Notes under the pieces: model-generated
Told to the model about the DNA's origin: nothing
Databases searched by the model: none
What the model saw: only the letters and a program-made list of their open reading frames with translations
Part shown: piece by piece, positions 35,598-44,192 of the stretch
Layout of the letters: each line of letters begins with the position of its first letter
How positions within the stretch are numbered: the stretch's first letter is position 1
Translations under genes and position numbers: made by a program
Assembly: GCA_963721435.1 (NCBI GenBank)
Contig: CAVRJC010000005.1
Span: 186,001 to 250,000 of the forward strand
DNA length: 64,000 nt
Origin: CAVRJC01 sp963721435
GTDB lineage: Bacteria > Actinomycetota > Acidimicrobiia > IMCC26256 > DASPTH01
Reading direction: 5' to 3'

Positions 35598-36500
35598 TCA
35601 GATCACGGCGATGCAGGTGATGTGCTCGAGGTTGTCTGCGAGTTGGGTCCAGGTGTCTCGGCCGCGGGGGCGGGACCAGACTTGGCCGGCTCGGGAGGCG
35701 AGGGCGAGGGTGTTGTTGCGGGCGGCGAGCATGCGGGTGTCGATCATGCCGGGGATCGCGGTGGGGAGGCCGCCTGCGACGGGGGTGAGCGCGCCACCGT
35801 CGATCGGTGCCGAGTAGAGGCGGGACTCGGCGGCGAAGGGGCCGGTGGCGTTGGAGAGGTAGAGGGTGTCGTCGAGGGTGGCGATGGCGCGGGAGTAGGT
35901 ACTGGAGAGGCCGGTGGTCTCGGGGGTCCAGGTGGCGCCCGCGTCGTGGCTGCGGAGGAGGCCGATCGCGGCCGCCGCGACAACGACGTCGGGCCGGTCG
36001 GGGTGCGCGATGACTTCGTGCACGTCGTTGTCGACGTGCATCGTCGGTTCCCACGATGCACCGCCGTCGACGGAGCGCAGGATGCCACCGACGTGCACGT
36101 TCGCGAGCACGACCTTGCCGTCGCACGTCGACGTGAGCGAGCGCACTTCGATCGGCGGCCCCACCTGGTGCCAGTCGTCGCGCCCGGGTGCGTCGTCGAA
36201 CGACGGCAGCGGGACGAGCGCGTTGCCGTCGGCACGGAGCATGCGCGCGTCGGCAGTGCCGGCGAAGACGGTGTCGTGCGCACAGGTGAGCGACACGAGT
36301 TGGAGATCTGAGCGTGCGAGCTCGGACCATTGACCGTCGGCGCCGTGCTGCCACACCGAGTTGCCGTCGATGATCGCGATCCACGTCCCCTGCGGGCCCG
36401 GCGTGAACGCGTCGACGTGATGACCGGTCAGCGCGTGATCCCGGTCGCCGGACGACGCGAACACGTGGTAGCCGTCGGCTGTCCCCACCAACACTGCCAT
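35598..36500 (-). CDS. Beta-propeller (BNR/sialidase-type repeat) protein
   Basis: 300 aa. Repeated blades with the Asp-box-like pattern S-x-D-x-G-x-x-W: RSVDGGASWEPT and RSHDAGATWTPE, plus further propeller strands. No signal peptide, so probably cytoplasmic; ligand unknown. It sits, inverted, between arc and dop. ATG 36500 is 6 nt after TACGAT, divergent from dop. Confidence 0.65.
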   Translation of the reverse strand: MAVLVGTADGYHVFASSGDRDHALTGHHVDAFTPGPQGTWIAIIDGNSVWQHGADGQWSELARSDLQLVSLTCAHDTVFAGTADARMLRADGNALVPLPSFDDAPGRDDWHQVGPPIEVRSLTSTCDGKVVLANVHVGGILRSVDGGASWEPTMHVDNDVHEVIAHPDRPDVVVAAAAIGLLRSHDAGATWTPETTGLSSTYSRAIATLDDTLYLSNATGPFAAESRLYSAPIDGGALTPVAGGLPTAIPGMIDTRMLAARNNTLALASRAGQVWSRPRGRDTWTQLADNLEHITCIAVI

Positions 36501-36506
36501 GCGGTG

Positions 36507-36512
36507 ATCGTA
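36507..36512 (-). promoter_or_regulatory. -10 hexamer TACGAT of leaderless propeller gene
   Basis: On the minus strand TACGAT, CACCGC, then ATG 36500. Confidence 0.45.
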
Positions 36513-36548
36513 CGCGGAACCCTGAACTGCCGCCTGAGGACCGGCCAG

Positions 36549-36554
36549 TAGGCT
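36549..36554 (+). promoter_or_regulatory. -10 hexamer TAGGCT of leaderless dop
   Basis: TAGGCT lies 6 nt before the dop GTG. The 60-bp gap holds divergent promoters for dop and the propeller gene. Confidence 0.5.
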
Positions 36555-36560
36555 TGCGTC

Positions 36561-38048
36561 GTGGCCATCCCCAAGGTGTGCGGGATCGAGACCGAGTACG
36601 GGGTCGTGCTGCGCGGTGCGGCCGATCCGAACCCGGTCCTGGCGTCGTCGATGCTGATCAACAGCTACGTCGAGCACCACAAGGTCGGCTGGGACTTCGA
36701 AGACGAATCGCCCGGGCGTGACGCGCGCGGGTTCGCGCGCGAGGGATCGCTGCCGCCCGAGGTCGAGACGCATCTCGTGAACGCGGTCCTCACGAACGGC
36801 TCGCGCTACTACGTCGACCACGCGCACCCGGAGTACTCCACGCCCGAGTGCTCCGACGCGCTCGAACTGGTGTGCGCCGACAAGGCGGGCGAGCGCATCC
36901 TTGCCCGCTCGATGTTCGCGGCGAAGCGAGTGGTCGAGCCCGGCCAGGAGATCGTCGTCTACAAGAACAACTCCGACGGCAAGGGCAACTCGTACGGCAC
37001 GCACGAGAACTACCTCGTCGACCGCAAGGTGCCGTTCGCATCGCTCGTGCGCTACCTGCTGCCATGGTTCGTCACGCGCCAGGTGTTCACCGGCGCGGGC
37101 AAGATCGGCGCCGAGAACGGGGCTGCACCCGTCGACTACCAGATCAGCCAGCGCGCCGACTTCTTCGAAGAGGAGGTCGGCCTCGAGACCACGTTGAAGC
37201 GCCCCATCGTGAACACGCGCGACGAGCCGCACGCCGACCCGCAGCTCTACCGCCGGCTCCACGTGATCGCGGGCGACGCCAACCTCTGCGAGGTTGCGAC
37301 GTTCCTCAAGGTGGGTACGACCGCGATCGTGCTCGCGATGATCGAAGACGACTTCATCGACAAGGACCTCTCGATCATCGGGCCGGTCAACGCGATGCGC
37401 ACCGTGTCGCACGATCGCACGTGTCGCGCCACGGTCGATCTGCACGACGGCGGTCGCGCGACCGCGATCGACCTGCAGTGGGAGTTCCTGCGCCTCGCGC
37501 AGAAGTACGCCGACGAGACCGGCCTCGAGATGTGCGGCGGCGACGACGTCGGCGGCCAGGTGCTCGCGCGGTGGGAGAGCGTGCTGTCGGCGCTCGAGCG
37601 CGACCCGATGAGCCTCGACGGCCAGCTCGACTGGGTCACCAAGCTCGCGCTGCTCGAGGCGTATGTCGAGCGCGACGGGTTGGAGTGGTCGGACCCGAAG
37701 CTGTCGCTACTCGATCTGCAGTATCACGACGTCCGTCCCGATCGCTCGCTCTACGAGCGGCTCGTGCGTGCGGGCAAGGTCGAGCGCCTCGTCAGCGAAG
37801 AAGACGTCATGCGCGCGATGACCGAGCCGCCCGCCACGACGCGTGCGTACTTCCGTGGCGAGTGCCTCGCGCACTGGCCCGATGCGGTCGTCGCAGCGAA
37901 CTGGGACAGCGTGATCCTCGACGTGGGCTCCGACCCGTTGCGGCGGATCCCGATGATGGAGCCACTGCGGGGAACGAAGGCGCACGTCGCACCGTTGTTC
38001 GCAGAGGTGAGCAGCCCGGCCGAGTTGGTGGCGCGTCTGCAGGCGTAG
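36561..38048 (+). CDS. dop: Pup deamidase/depupylase Dop
   Basis: 495 aa carboxylate-amine-ligase-fold enzyme. It deamidates the C-terminal Gln of Pup and removes Pup from substrates. Start MAIPKVCGIETEYGVV (GTG 36561), followed by the Dop-specific loop (GAADPNPVLASSMLINSYV onward) that PafA lacks; then GNSYGTHENYLV, TRQVFTGAGK and NTRDEPHAD. The neighbouring pup ends in Gln, so Dop is required here. Leaderless promoter. Confidence 0.95.
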   Translation: MAIPKVCGIETEYGVVLRGAADPNPVLASSMLINSYVEHHKVGWDFEDESPGRDARGFAREGSLPPEVETHLVNAVLTNGSRYYVDHAHPEYSTPECSDALELVCADKAGERILARSMFAAKRVVEPGQEIVVYKNNSDGKGNSYGTHENYLVDRKVPFASLVRYLLPWFVTRQVFTGAGKIGAENGAAPVDYQISQRADFFEEEVGLETTLKRPIVNTRDEPHADPQLYRRLHVIAGDANLCEVATFLKVGTTAIVLAMIEDDFIDKDLSIIGPVNAMRTVSHDRTCRATVDLHDGGRATAIDLQWEFLRLAQKYADETGLEMCGGDDVGGQVLARWESVLSALERDPMSLDGQLDWVTKLALLEAYVERDGLEWSDPKLSLLDLQYHDVRPDRSLYERLVRAGKVERLVSEEDVMRAMTEPPATTRAYFRGECLAHWPDAVVAANWDSVILDVGSDPLRRIPMMEPLRGTKAHVAPLFAEVSSPAELVARLQA

Positions 38049-38098
38049 GCGTGCTAGGCAGGGCGCAGGCAACACAAGAATGGTGAGGAGCAGTACCC

Positions 38099-38293
38099 AT
38101 GCCCGAGCGTGAGCGGAAACAGAAGGCAGCCCCCGAGAAGAGGGTGGAGGAGACCGCCGAGGTCGACGCGCCCGCCAAGCAAGGCGAGGCGCTGAAGGAA
38201 GAGCTCGACGATCTCCTCGACGAGATCGACTCCGTCCTCGAGTCGAACGCAGAGGAGTTTGTGAAAAGTTATGTGCAAAAAGGGGGTCAGTGA
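38099..38293 (+). CDS. pup: Prokaryotic ubiquitin-like protein Pup
   Basis: 64 aa, disordered and charged, with the coiled-coil-forming middle (EALKEELDDLLDEIDSVLES) that binds the ATPase and the C-terminal SYVQKGGQ. The last residue is Gln, so Pup must be deamidated by Dop before PafA can ligate it. A GGTGAGGAG ribosome site stands 8 nt before ATG 38099. A perfect 8-bp hairpin follows 5 nt after the stop. Confidence 0.96.
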   Translation: MPERERKQKAAPEKRVEETAEVDAPAKQGEALKEELDDLLDEIDSVLESNAEEFVKSYVQKGGQ

Positions 38294-38298
38294 TCTGT

Positions 38299-38318
38299 TT
38301 ATCCGATTTGTCGGATAA
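38299..38318 (+). terminator. Hairpin after pup
   Basis: TTATCCGA, loop TTTG, TCGGATAA: a perfect 8-bp stem, unusually AT-rich for this genome, directly after pup. No T-run follows, so it may act as an attenuator or 3'-end protector rather than a full terminator. Confidence 0.45.
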
Positions 38319-38334
38319 GGTCGGCCCCCAGAAC

Positions 38335-38355
38335 CGAACACCTGTTCGCTAGACT
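38335..38355 (+). promoter_or_regulatory. LexA-type SOS box and -10 of the endonuclease gene
   Basis: CGAAC-ACCT-GTTCG (38335-38348) is a perfect inverted repeat of the Gram-positive/actinobacterial LexA box form CGAAC-N4-GTTCG. It ends 1 nt before TAGACT (38350-38355), which is 8 nt before GTG 38364. Repressor there would cover the promoter. Confidence 0.6.
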
Positions 38356-38363
38356 GCACTCAC

Positions 38364-38769
38364 GTGAAGCGCTGCAGAAGTTCGCGAATGGAAGGCAAGA
38401 CGAGCTCCCGTCGAAGGGAATGGCCGACGGGCTCCGCTCCGACTGCAAGGAATGCACTCTCGCTGCGAAGCACGCGCACGTGCATCGCCGCGGATCCGCA
38501 GCGACGAGATCGCTCGCAGTCAGGGCGAATGGCAGCAGCAGCACAGGAAGATCGCGTTGCACGTCGACCACGACCATGCGACTGGCACGATCCGCGGTCT
38601 GTTGTGCGTCGGGTGCAACAACGCGTTGGGCCAGTTCCACGACGATCCGCACCTTCTCGCGCTCGCGATCGAGTACGTCAGCGCTGACGTCGCGCCCTTC
38701 GTCGACAGCCTGCTGATCCACGACGTGATCCGGGAGCGGGCGAGGGGATTGCGGGGGTTGCCCGTATAG
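38364..38769 (+). pseudogene. Endonuclease VII-type HNH nuclease, frame-disrupted
   Basis: The intact C-terminal half (HVDHDHATGTIRGLLCVGCNNALGQF, seen in parts) is the catalytic zinc/HNH region of phage-type recombination endonuclease VII proteins. The N-terminal pieces (KRC; REWKARRAPVEG; MADGLRSDCKECTLAAKHA with a CKEC pair) lie in three frames, with breaks near 38380, 38415 and 38500. It has its own promoter with a LexA-type box. It sits between pup and prcB, normally contiguous. Whether decay or sequencing error is responsible is unclear; three breaks in 400 bp is more than elsewhere here. Confidence 0.65.
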
Positions 38770-38772
38770 GCT
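38767..38772 (+). promoter_or_regulatory. -10 hexamer TAGGCT of leaderless prcB
   Basis: TAGGCT begins with the TAG stop of the endonuclease frame and lies 7 nt before the prcB GTG. Confidence 0.5.
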
Positions 38773-38779
38773 CGCCCGC

Positions 38780-39595
38780 GTGACCGAATCGCCGATGCCG
38801 TCGTTCGGGCCCGGGATGGATCCCGGGCCTTCCTTCGTGGACCTGCTGCGCCGAGTCGCACCCCACGAGCTCCCCGGAGCGTCGGCGGGCGGGAGCGGCG
38901 CGGCTCCGATCGACATCGTGCACGGCACCACCGTGCTCGCGGTCCGCTACGACGGCGGTGTCGTCATGGCCGGCGACCGGCGGGCGACGGCGGGGAGCAT
39001 GATCGCCAGCCGGCGCATCGAGAAGGTGTTCGCCGCCGACGACTTCTCCGGCGTCGCCATTGCCGGCGCGGCGGGGCCGGCCGTCGATCTCGTGCGCCTC
39101 TTCCAGCTCCAGCTCGAGCACTACGAGAAGATCGAGGGCGAGATCCTGTCCCTCGAGGGCAAGGCCAACCAGCTCTCGATGCTCGTGCGCCAGAACCTGC
39201 CTGCGGCGATGCAGGGATTCGTGGTGATCCCGCTGTTCGCGGGCTACGACGACCGCCGTGCGATCGGCCGGGTCTTCAGCTTCGACGTCACCGGCGGGAA
39301 GTACGAGGAGGCCGACTTCCAGACGAACGGGTCGGGCGGCATCCACGCCCGCAACTGGATCAAGGCGATCTGGCAGGAAGGCATGACCCGCGACGCCACC
39401 GTCGACCTCGCGCTGAAGGCCTTGTTCGCCGCCGCCGACGAGGACTCCGCCACCGGCGGGCCCGACATCGTGCGGGGGATCTACCCGACGGTCGCGGTCA
39501 TCTCGGCCTCCGGCTACGAGGCCGTGCCCGAACCCGACATCGCAGCCCGAGCCCAGGCTCTCGTGGGCGGTCGTGAAGAGGGGAGCGGGCTGTGA
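38780..39595 (+). CDS. prcB: Proteasome beta subunit PrcB
   Basis: 271 aa. Catalytic subunit of the 20S core. A 49-residue propeptide ends in VHG; the nucleophile is Thr50 of HGTTVLAVRYDGGVVMAGD, exposed by self-cleavage. Lys and Asp of the active site lie in MAGDRRATAG and nearby. GTG start, leaderless promoter. The prcA GTG overlaps its stop by 4 nt, giving coupled synthesis of beta and alpha. Confidence 0.95.
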   Translation: MTESPMPSFGPGMDPGPSFVDLLRRVAPHELPGASAGGSGAAPIDIVHGTTVLAVRYDGGVVMAGDRRATAGSMIASRRIEKVFAADDFSGVAIAGAAGPAVDLVRLFQLQLEHYEKIEGEILSLEGKANQLSMLVRQNLPAAMQGFVVIPLFAGYDDRRAIGRVFSFDVTGGKYEEADFQTNGSGGIHARNWIKAIWQEGMTRDATVDLALKALFAAADEDSATGGPDIVRGIYPTVAVISASGYEAVPEPDIAARAQALVGGREEGSGL

Positions 39596-40275
39596 GCATG
39601 CCGTTCTACGTGCCGCCGGAGCAGATGATGAAGGACCGCGCGGACTACGCGCGGAAGGGCATCGCTCGCGGGCGCAGCCTCGTTGCGTTCAGCACGACCG
39701 ACGGCATCGTGATCGTCGCCGAGAACGCGTACCGCACACTGCACAAGGTCGGGGAGATCTACGACCGCATCGCCTTCGCGGGCGTCGGCAAGTACAACGA
39801 GTTCCAGATGCTGCGCGTCGCGGGCATCCGGCAGGCCGACCTCAAGGGCTATTCGTTCGCGCGCGAAGACGTCAACGCGCGGTCCCTCGCCGACGCGTAC
39901 GGGCAGACGCTCGGGCAGGTGTTCACGCACGAGATGAAGCCGTACGAGGTCGAGATCCTGCTCGCGCAGGTCGGCGCCACCCAGGAAGCCGACGAGCTGT
40001 ACCACATCACCTACGACGGCACCGTCATGGACGAAGAGGGCAGCACGGTGCTCGGTGGCCAGGCCGAGCAGATCGCCGCCGCGATGGAGTCGCGCTACGA
40101 GCCGGGGATCGACGCCGCGGCCGCGATCCGCCTCGGCGCGTCACTGCTCGCGGAGGTCGACGCGGCACCGCTCGCGGCGAACCAGCTCGAAGTCGGGATG
40201 CTGGTGCGGGCGCGTCCGCGTCGGGCGTTCCGCCGGATCGAAGGCGCCGAGCTCGAGGCGATCCTCGCCGGCTGA
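39592..40275 (+). CDS. prcA: Proteasome alpha subunit PrcA
   Basis: 227 aa. Forms the outer gating rings that dock ARC. N-terminal MPFYVPPEQMMKDRADYARKG is the alpha-subunit signature, followed by IARGRSLVAFSTTDGIVIVAEN. No catalytic Thr. It lies directly after prcB, as in other Actinobacteria, and converges with the DUF2007 gene. Confidence 0.95.
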   Translation: MSMPFYVPPEQMMKDRADYARKGIARGRSLVAFSTTDGIVIVAENAYRTLHKVGEIYDRIAFAGVGKYNEFQMLRVAGIRQADLKGYSFAREDVNARSLADAYGQTLGQVFTHEMKPYEVEILLAQVGATQEADELYHITYDGTVMDEEGSTVLGGQAEQIAAAMESRYEPGIDAAAAIRLGASLLAEVDAAPLAANQLEVGMLVRARPRRAFRRIEGAELEAILAG

Positions 40276-40300
40276 GGCCGAAGCCGAGCAGTCCGGCTGC

Positions 40301-40660
40301 CTACCAGTGACGGGCGACGCTCAGCGCGAACCCGCACGCGGTCACCACGAGCAGCACCAGCGCCACGAACCACAACCAGCGTGACCGCGGCCGTCGACGG
40401 CCGGCGTCGCCCCACTCACGCGGTGCCGCCATGCTGTCGTCGACCTCGTCGGCGAGGAGCACGTAGCGCGCGTCGTCGAGCTGCTCGGTGGGCACGAAGA
40501 CGTCGACCCGCGCCATGTCCCCGACGGTGAACCCGTAGGCGCCGTCGACCGCGCCCCGCAGTTGCGCGTCGATCCCTTCGGACTCGAGCCGGGCGAGCAG
40601 CACGTGGGCCCGGAACGAGCCGCCGACGGAGGTGAGAAGCGTCATGGCACGCGCGTCCAT
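40301..40660 (-). CDS. DUF2007-like protein with C-terminal membrane helix
   Basis: 119 aa. The N-terminal 75 residues follow the DUF2007 putative signal-transduction pattern (HVLLARLESEGIDAQLRG, VDVFVPTEQLDDARYVL); one membrane helix (WLWFVALVLLVVTACGFAL) ends the protein. Function unknown. ATG 40660 is 6 nt after TACCAT on the minus strand, so it has its own leaderless promoter, divergent from pafA. Confidence 0.65.
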   Translation of the reverse strand: MDARAMTLLTSVGGSFRAHVLLARLESEGIDAQLRGAVDGAYGFTVGDMARVDVFVPTEQLDDARYVLLADEVDDSMAAPREWGDAGRRRPRSRWLWFVALVLLVVTACGFALSVARHW

Positions 40661-40666
40661 CACACG

Positions 40667-40672
40667 ATGGTA
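40667..40672 (-). promoter_or_regulatory. -10 hexamer TACCAT of leaderless DUF2007 gene
   Basis: Minus strand: TACCAT, CGTGTG, ATG 40660. Confidence 0.45.
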
Positions 40673-40789
40673 CGACGTTGCGCCGCCAATCTCCCGTCCC
40701 TCGTCCGCCTCGGGAGGTCGTGTCGAAGCACGTGCTCGTTCCTCACGACGACGAAACGCAAGCGTCACCTGACGTCGCGTTCCCCGCAG

Positions 40790-40795
40790 TACCCT
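40790..40795 (+). promoter_or_regulatory. -10 hexamer TACCCT of leaderless pafA
   Basis: TACCCT lies 6 nt before the pafA GTG at 40802, which selects this start over longer upstream frames. Confidence 0.5.
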
Positions 40796-40801
40796 CAGCA
40801 C

Positions 40802-42160
40802 GTGGATCGGCGCATCTTCGGTCTGGAGAACGAGTACGGCGTCACCTGCACCCTCCGCGGCCAGCGCCGGTTGAGCCCCGACGAGGTCGCCCGCTACCTG
40901 TTCCGCCGCGTCGTCTCGTGGGGACGCTCGAGCAACGTGTTCCTCGAGAACGGCGCCCGTCTCTACCTCGACGTCGGTAGCCACCCGGAGTACGCCACGC
41001 CCGAGTGCGACTCGATCGAGGATCTCGTGATCCACGACAAGGCGGGGGAGCGCTACCTCGAGAGCCTGGTGCGCAGCGCCGAGCAGCGGTTACGCGAAGA
41101 GGGCATTCGCGGCGAGGTCTACCTCTTCAAGAACAACACCGACTCCGCGGGCAACTCGTACGGGTGCCACGAGAATTATCTCGTCGAGCGTGACGGCGAC
41201 TTCACCAAGTTCACCGACGTGCTCATCCCGTTCCTCGTCACGCGGCAGGTCTACGCCGGTGCCGGCAAGGTGCTGCAGACGGCCCGTGGCGCGATGTACT
41301 GCGTGAGCCAACGCGCCGAGCACATCTGGGAAGGCGTGTCGAGCGCCACCACGCGCTCACGGCCGATCATCAACACACGAGACGAGCCCCACGCCGACGC
41401 CGAGCGCTACCGCCGCCTCCACGTGATCGTGGGCGACTCGAACATGAGCGAGTACACGACGTTCCTCAAGGTCGGCACCACGTCGATCATGCTGCGGATG
41501 CTCGAGGAAGACTCCCGCGCGTGGCGCGACATGACGCTCGAGAACCCGATCCGCGCCATCCGCGAGATCAGCCACGACATCACCTGTCGGCGCAAGGTGC
41601 GGCTCGCGAACGGCCGCGAGCTCTCCGCCGTCGAAGTGCAGGCCGAGTACCTCAACCGCGCGCTGCAGTTCGCGAAGCGCAAGGGGCTCTCACCGCTCGA
41701 GGAGCAGGCGCTCGCGATGTGGGAGCACGTGATGACCCACCTCGAGAACGATCCGCTGAAGCTCTCGACCGAGATCGACTGGGTCATCAAGTACCACATG
41801 ATCGAGGCGTACCGCGACAAGCACGACCTCCAGCTCACGAACCCGCGCGTGGCGCTCCTCGACCTCGCGTACCACGACGTCACGCGCGCACGGTCGCTGT
41901 ACTACCTGCTCGAACGGCGAGGCGTCGTCGACCGCATCACCAACGACGAAGCCATCGACGACGCCATGCTCACCCCACCGCAGACCACGCGTGCACGCCT
42001 GCGCGGCGCGTTCATCAAGCGGGCGAAGGAGCGCAAGCGTGACTACACCGTCGACTGGGTGCACCTGAAGCTCAACGACCAGGCGCAACGCACCGTGCTC
42101 TGCAAGGACCCGTTCAAGTCACGCGACGAACGCGTGGAACGGCTGATCGCCAGCCTGTAG
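40802..42160 (+). CDS. pafA: Pup ligase PafA
   Basis: 452 aa. Uses ATP to phosphorylate the Pup C-terminal Glu and attach it to substrate lysines. RRIFGLENEYGVTC (nucleotide and Mg-binding Glu), GNSYGCHENYLV, TRQVYAGAGKVL and NTRDEPHAD are shared with Dop. The Dop loop is absent, which separates the two paralogues. The C-terminal domain includes DPFKSRDERVERLIASL. GTG start chosen from the TACCCT hexamer 6 nt upstream. Confidence 0.95.
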   Translation: MDRRIFGLENEYGVTCTLRGQRRLSPDEVARYLFRRVVSWGRSSNVFLENGARLYLDVGSHPEYATPECDSIEDLVIHDKAGERYLESLVRSAEQRLREEGIRGEVYLFKNNTDSAGNSYGCHENYLVERDGDFTKFTDVLIPFLVTRQVYAGAGKVLQTARGAMYCVSQRAEHIWEGVSSATTRSRPIINTRDEPHADAERYRRLHVIVGDSNMSEYTTFLKVGTTSIMLRMLEEDSRAWRDMTLENPIRAIREISHDITCRRKVRLANGRELSAVEVQAEYLNRALQFAKRKGLSPLEEQALAMWEHVMTHLENDPLKLSTEIDWVIKYHMIEAYRDKHDLQLTNPRVALLDLAYHDVTRARSLYYLLERRGVVDRITNDEAIDDAMLTPPQTTRARLRGAFIKRAKERKRDYTVDWVHLKLNDQAQRTVLCKDPFKSRDERVERLIASL

Positions 42161-42166
42161 TGCCCG

Positions 42167-42172
42167 TAACCT
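42167..42172 (+). promoter_or_regulatory. -10 hexamer TAACCT of leaderless DUF3866 gene
   Basis: TAACCT is 6 nt before the GTG at 42179, so the DUF3866-pafB-pafC unit may be expressed separately from pafA. Confidence 0.45.
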
Positions 42173-42178
42173 GACCCG

Positions 42179-43261
42179 GTGCCGTCGTTCCGTACTGGGA
42201 AGGTCGTCCGGCTGCTCGACGAGCGGCCGGGCCTGCAGCGCGTCGAGGTCGATCTCGGCGACGGTCCCGCACGCGCGTACGCGCTCACGCAGCTGACCGG
42301 GCCGGTCGGCCTGGGTGACGCAGTGGTCGTGAACACCACCGCGGTCGAGCTCGGGCTCGGCACCGGCGGGTGGCACGTCGTGCACTGGAACCTCGCCCGC
42401 GACGAATGGCACGAGCGCGGGCCCGGCCACATCATCAAGGGCCGCTACACGAGCATCCAGACCGACGTCGGCAGCAGCGAGGAGCACATCGAGGCGCTGG
42501 CCGAGGTCGATTCGATCGACGGCATGCCCGTGATCGCCGCGGCGCTGCACAGCCAGGTCCCGGCGGTGGCAGCCGCGTTCGCCGACCGCGCGCCGGGCAA
42601 GCGCCTCGCCTACGTGATGACGGACGGCGCCGGCCTGCCCTTGGCGCTGTCCGACATCGTGGCGACGTTGCGGGCCAAGTCACTGCTCGACACCACCGTC
42701 ACGTGCGGGCACGCGTTCGGCGGCGACTACGAAGCCGTGTCGATCTACTCGGCGCTCGCGGTGGCGCGCCACGTCGCGCACGCCGACGCCGCCGTGGTGG
42801 CGATGGGGCCCGGCATCGTCGGCACGAACACGCGACTCGGGTTCAGCGGGATGGAGGTGGGCACCATCCTCGACGCCGCGTTCGCGCTGAACGGCGTGGC
42901 CATCGCGTGCCTCCGGATCTCGTTTGCCGACGAGCGCCCGCGCCACTACGGGCTCTCGCATCACACTGCGACCGCGCTGCGCGTCGCCACGCGCGAGTCG
43001 GTGCTCGTCGCAGTGCCCGAGCTGGCCGACCCCGCGCAGGCCGCGCGGCTCCGGCACGACCTCGACGAAGCCGGGATCACCGCGCGCCACCACCCGGTAA
43101 CGGTCGACGCGCCCGACGCCATCGAGCTGCTCGCGCGCCACGGGCTCCGCGTCGAGTCGATGGGGCGCCCCGCAGCCGACGACCCCGCGCTGTTCCAGGC
43201 CGCGGCCGCCGCGGGCGCGCTCGCGGCCCGGTACGTCGATGGCGTCGACGCCGATGGTTGA
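42179..43261 (+). CDS. DUF3866 family protein
   Basis: 360 aa actinobacterial family of unknown function. Seen: an N-terminal beta domain (FRTGKVVRLLDERPGLQRVEV), a GRYTSIQTDVGSSEEH segment, LAYVMTDGAGLPLALSD and TCGHAFGGDYEAVSIYSAL, GPGIVGTNTRLGFSG. The Gly-rich blocks suggest a ligand-binding alpha/beta fold. Its usual company, pafA and pafBC, is preserved here. The stop overlaps the pafB start. Confidence 0.82.
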   Translation: MPSFRTGKVVRLLDERPGLQRVEVDLGDGPARAYALTQLTGPVGLGDAVVVNTTAVELGLGTGGWHVVHWNLARDEWHERGPGHIIKGRYTSIQTDVGSSEEHIEALAEVDSIDGMPVIAAALHSQVPAVAAAFADRAPGKRLAYVMTDGAGLPLALSDIVATLRAKSLLDTTVTCGHAFGGDYEAVSIYSALAVARHVAHADAAVVAMGPGIVGTNTRLGFSGMEVGTILDAAFALNGVAIACLRISFADERPRHYGLSHHTATALRVATRESVLVAVPELADPAQAARLRHDLDEAGITARHHPVTVDAPDAIELLARHGLRVESMGRPAADDPALFQAAAAAGALAARYVDGVDADG

Positions 43262-44192
43262 CCGGCTCGAACGGCTGGTGAACCTCACCGCCACGCTGCT
43301 CGACACCCGCCGCCCGATCACCCTCGACGAGATCGCCGAACGCATCGAGCCCAGCTACCCGGACGACAAGGGTGCCCGTCGGCGTCAGTTCGAACGCGAC
43401 AAGGAGACCCTGCGCGAGCTCGGCATCCCCATCACCGTGGAGACGCCCGACGGCTTCGGCTCCGACCAGGCGTACCGGATCCTCGCCCGCGACTACTACC
43501 TCCCCGACCTCGGGCTCTCCGACGACGAGCTCGCGGCACTCCACGTGGCGATCACCGCCGTCCGCCTCGAGGGCGACGACGCCCGGGAGGCGCTGCGCAA
43601 GCTCGGCGGCGTCACCGGCGAGGGCGCCGACGCCACCTTCGCCGACCTCCCGGTCAGCCCGGCCCTGTCCCAGCTCTTCGCGGCCGTCAACGCCCACGCG
43701 CCCGTCACCTTCACGTACCGCGGCGAGACCCGGCGGCTCCAGCCGTACGGCGTCCTCCTGCGGTGGGGGCACTGGTACATCGTGGGGCACGACGAAGACC
43801 GTGACGCATCGCGCGCGTTCCGCGTCGACCGCATCGACGACGCCATCGAGACGGGCGCCGCGGGGAGCTTCACACCACCGCCCGGTATCGACCCGGGCGA
43901 GCTGGTGCGCAACGACCCGCTCACCTACGGCGAGGACCAGCCCATCGACGCGAGGGTGCTCGTCGACCCCCCACGCGCCGCGTGGGTCGTCGATCAGCTC
44001 GGCGATGAGGCGGTCGTCGAGCGCCGGGCCGACGGCGCGGTCGTGGTCACGATGCCAGTGGTGAACCGCGCCGCGTTCCGCACGTGGGTCGTCGGGCTCC
44101 TCGACCACGCCGAGGTGCTGGGACCACCCGAGCTGCGCGACGACATGGTCGGCTGGCTCGACGCGCTGATCGACGGGAGCGCGCGCCCGTGA
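43254..44192 (+). CDS. pafB: WYL-domain regulator PafB
   Basis: 312 aa from ATG 43254 (ATG 43239 also possible). N-terminal winged helix (VDRLERLVNLTATLLDTRRPITLDEIAERI, seen in parts) and a WYL domain (GVLLRWGHWYIVGHDEDRDASRAFRVDRI) that senses a ligand. PafBC in mycobacteria is the main activator of LexA-independent DNA-damage genes. It forms a heterodimer with PafC, whose GTG overlaps the pafB stop. Confidence 0.88.
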   Translation: MVDRLERLVNLTATLLDTRRPITLDEIAERIEPSYPDDKGARRRQFERDKETLRELGIPITVETPDGFGSDQAYRILARDYYLPDLGLSDDELAALHVAITAVRLEGDDAREALRKLGGVTGEGADATFADLPVSPALSQLFAAVNAHAPVTFTYRGETRRLQPYGVLLRWGHWYIVGHDEDRDASRAFRVDRIDDAIETGAAGSFTPPPGIDPGELVRNDPLTYGEDQPIDARVLVDPPRAAWVVDQLGDEAVVERRADGAVVVTMPVVNRAAFRTWVVGLLDHAEVLGPPELRDDMVGWLDALIDGSARP

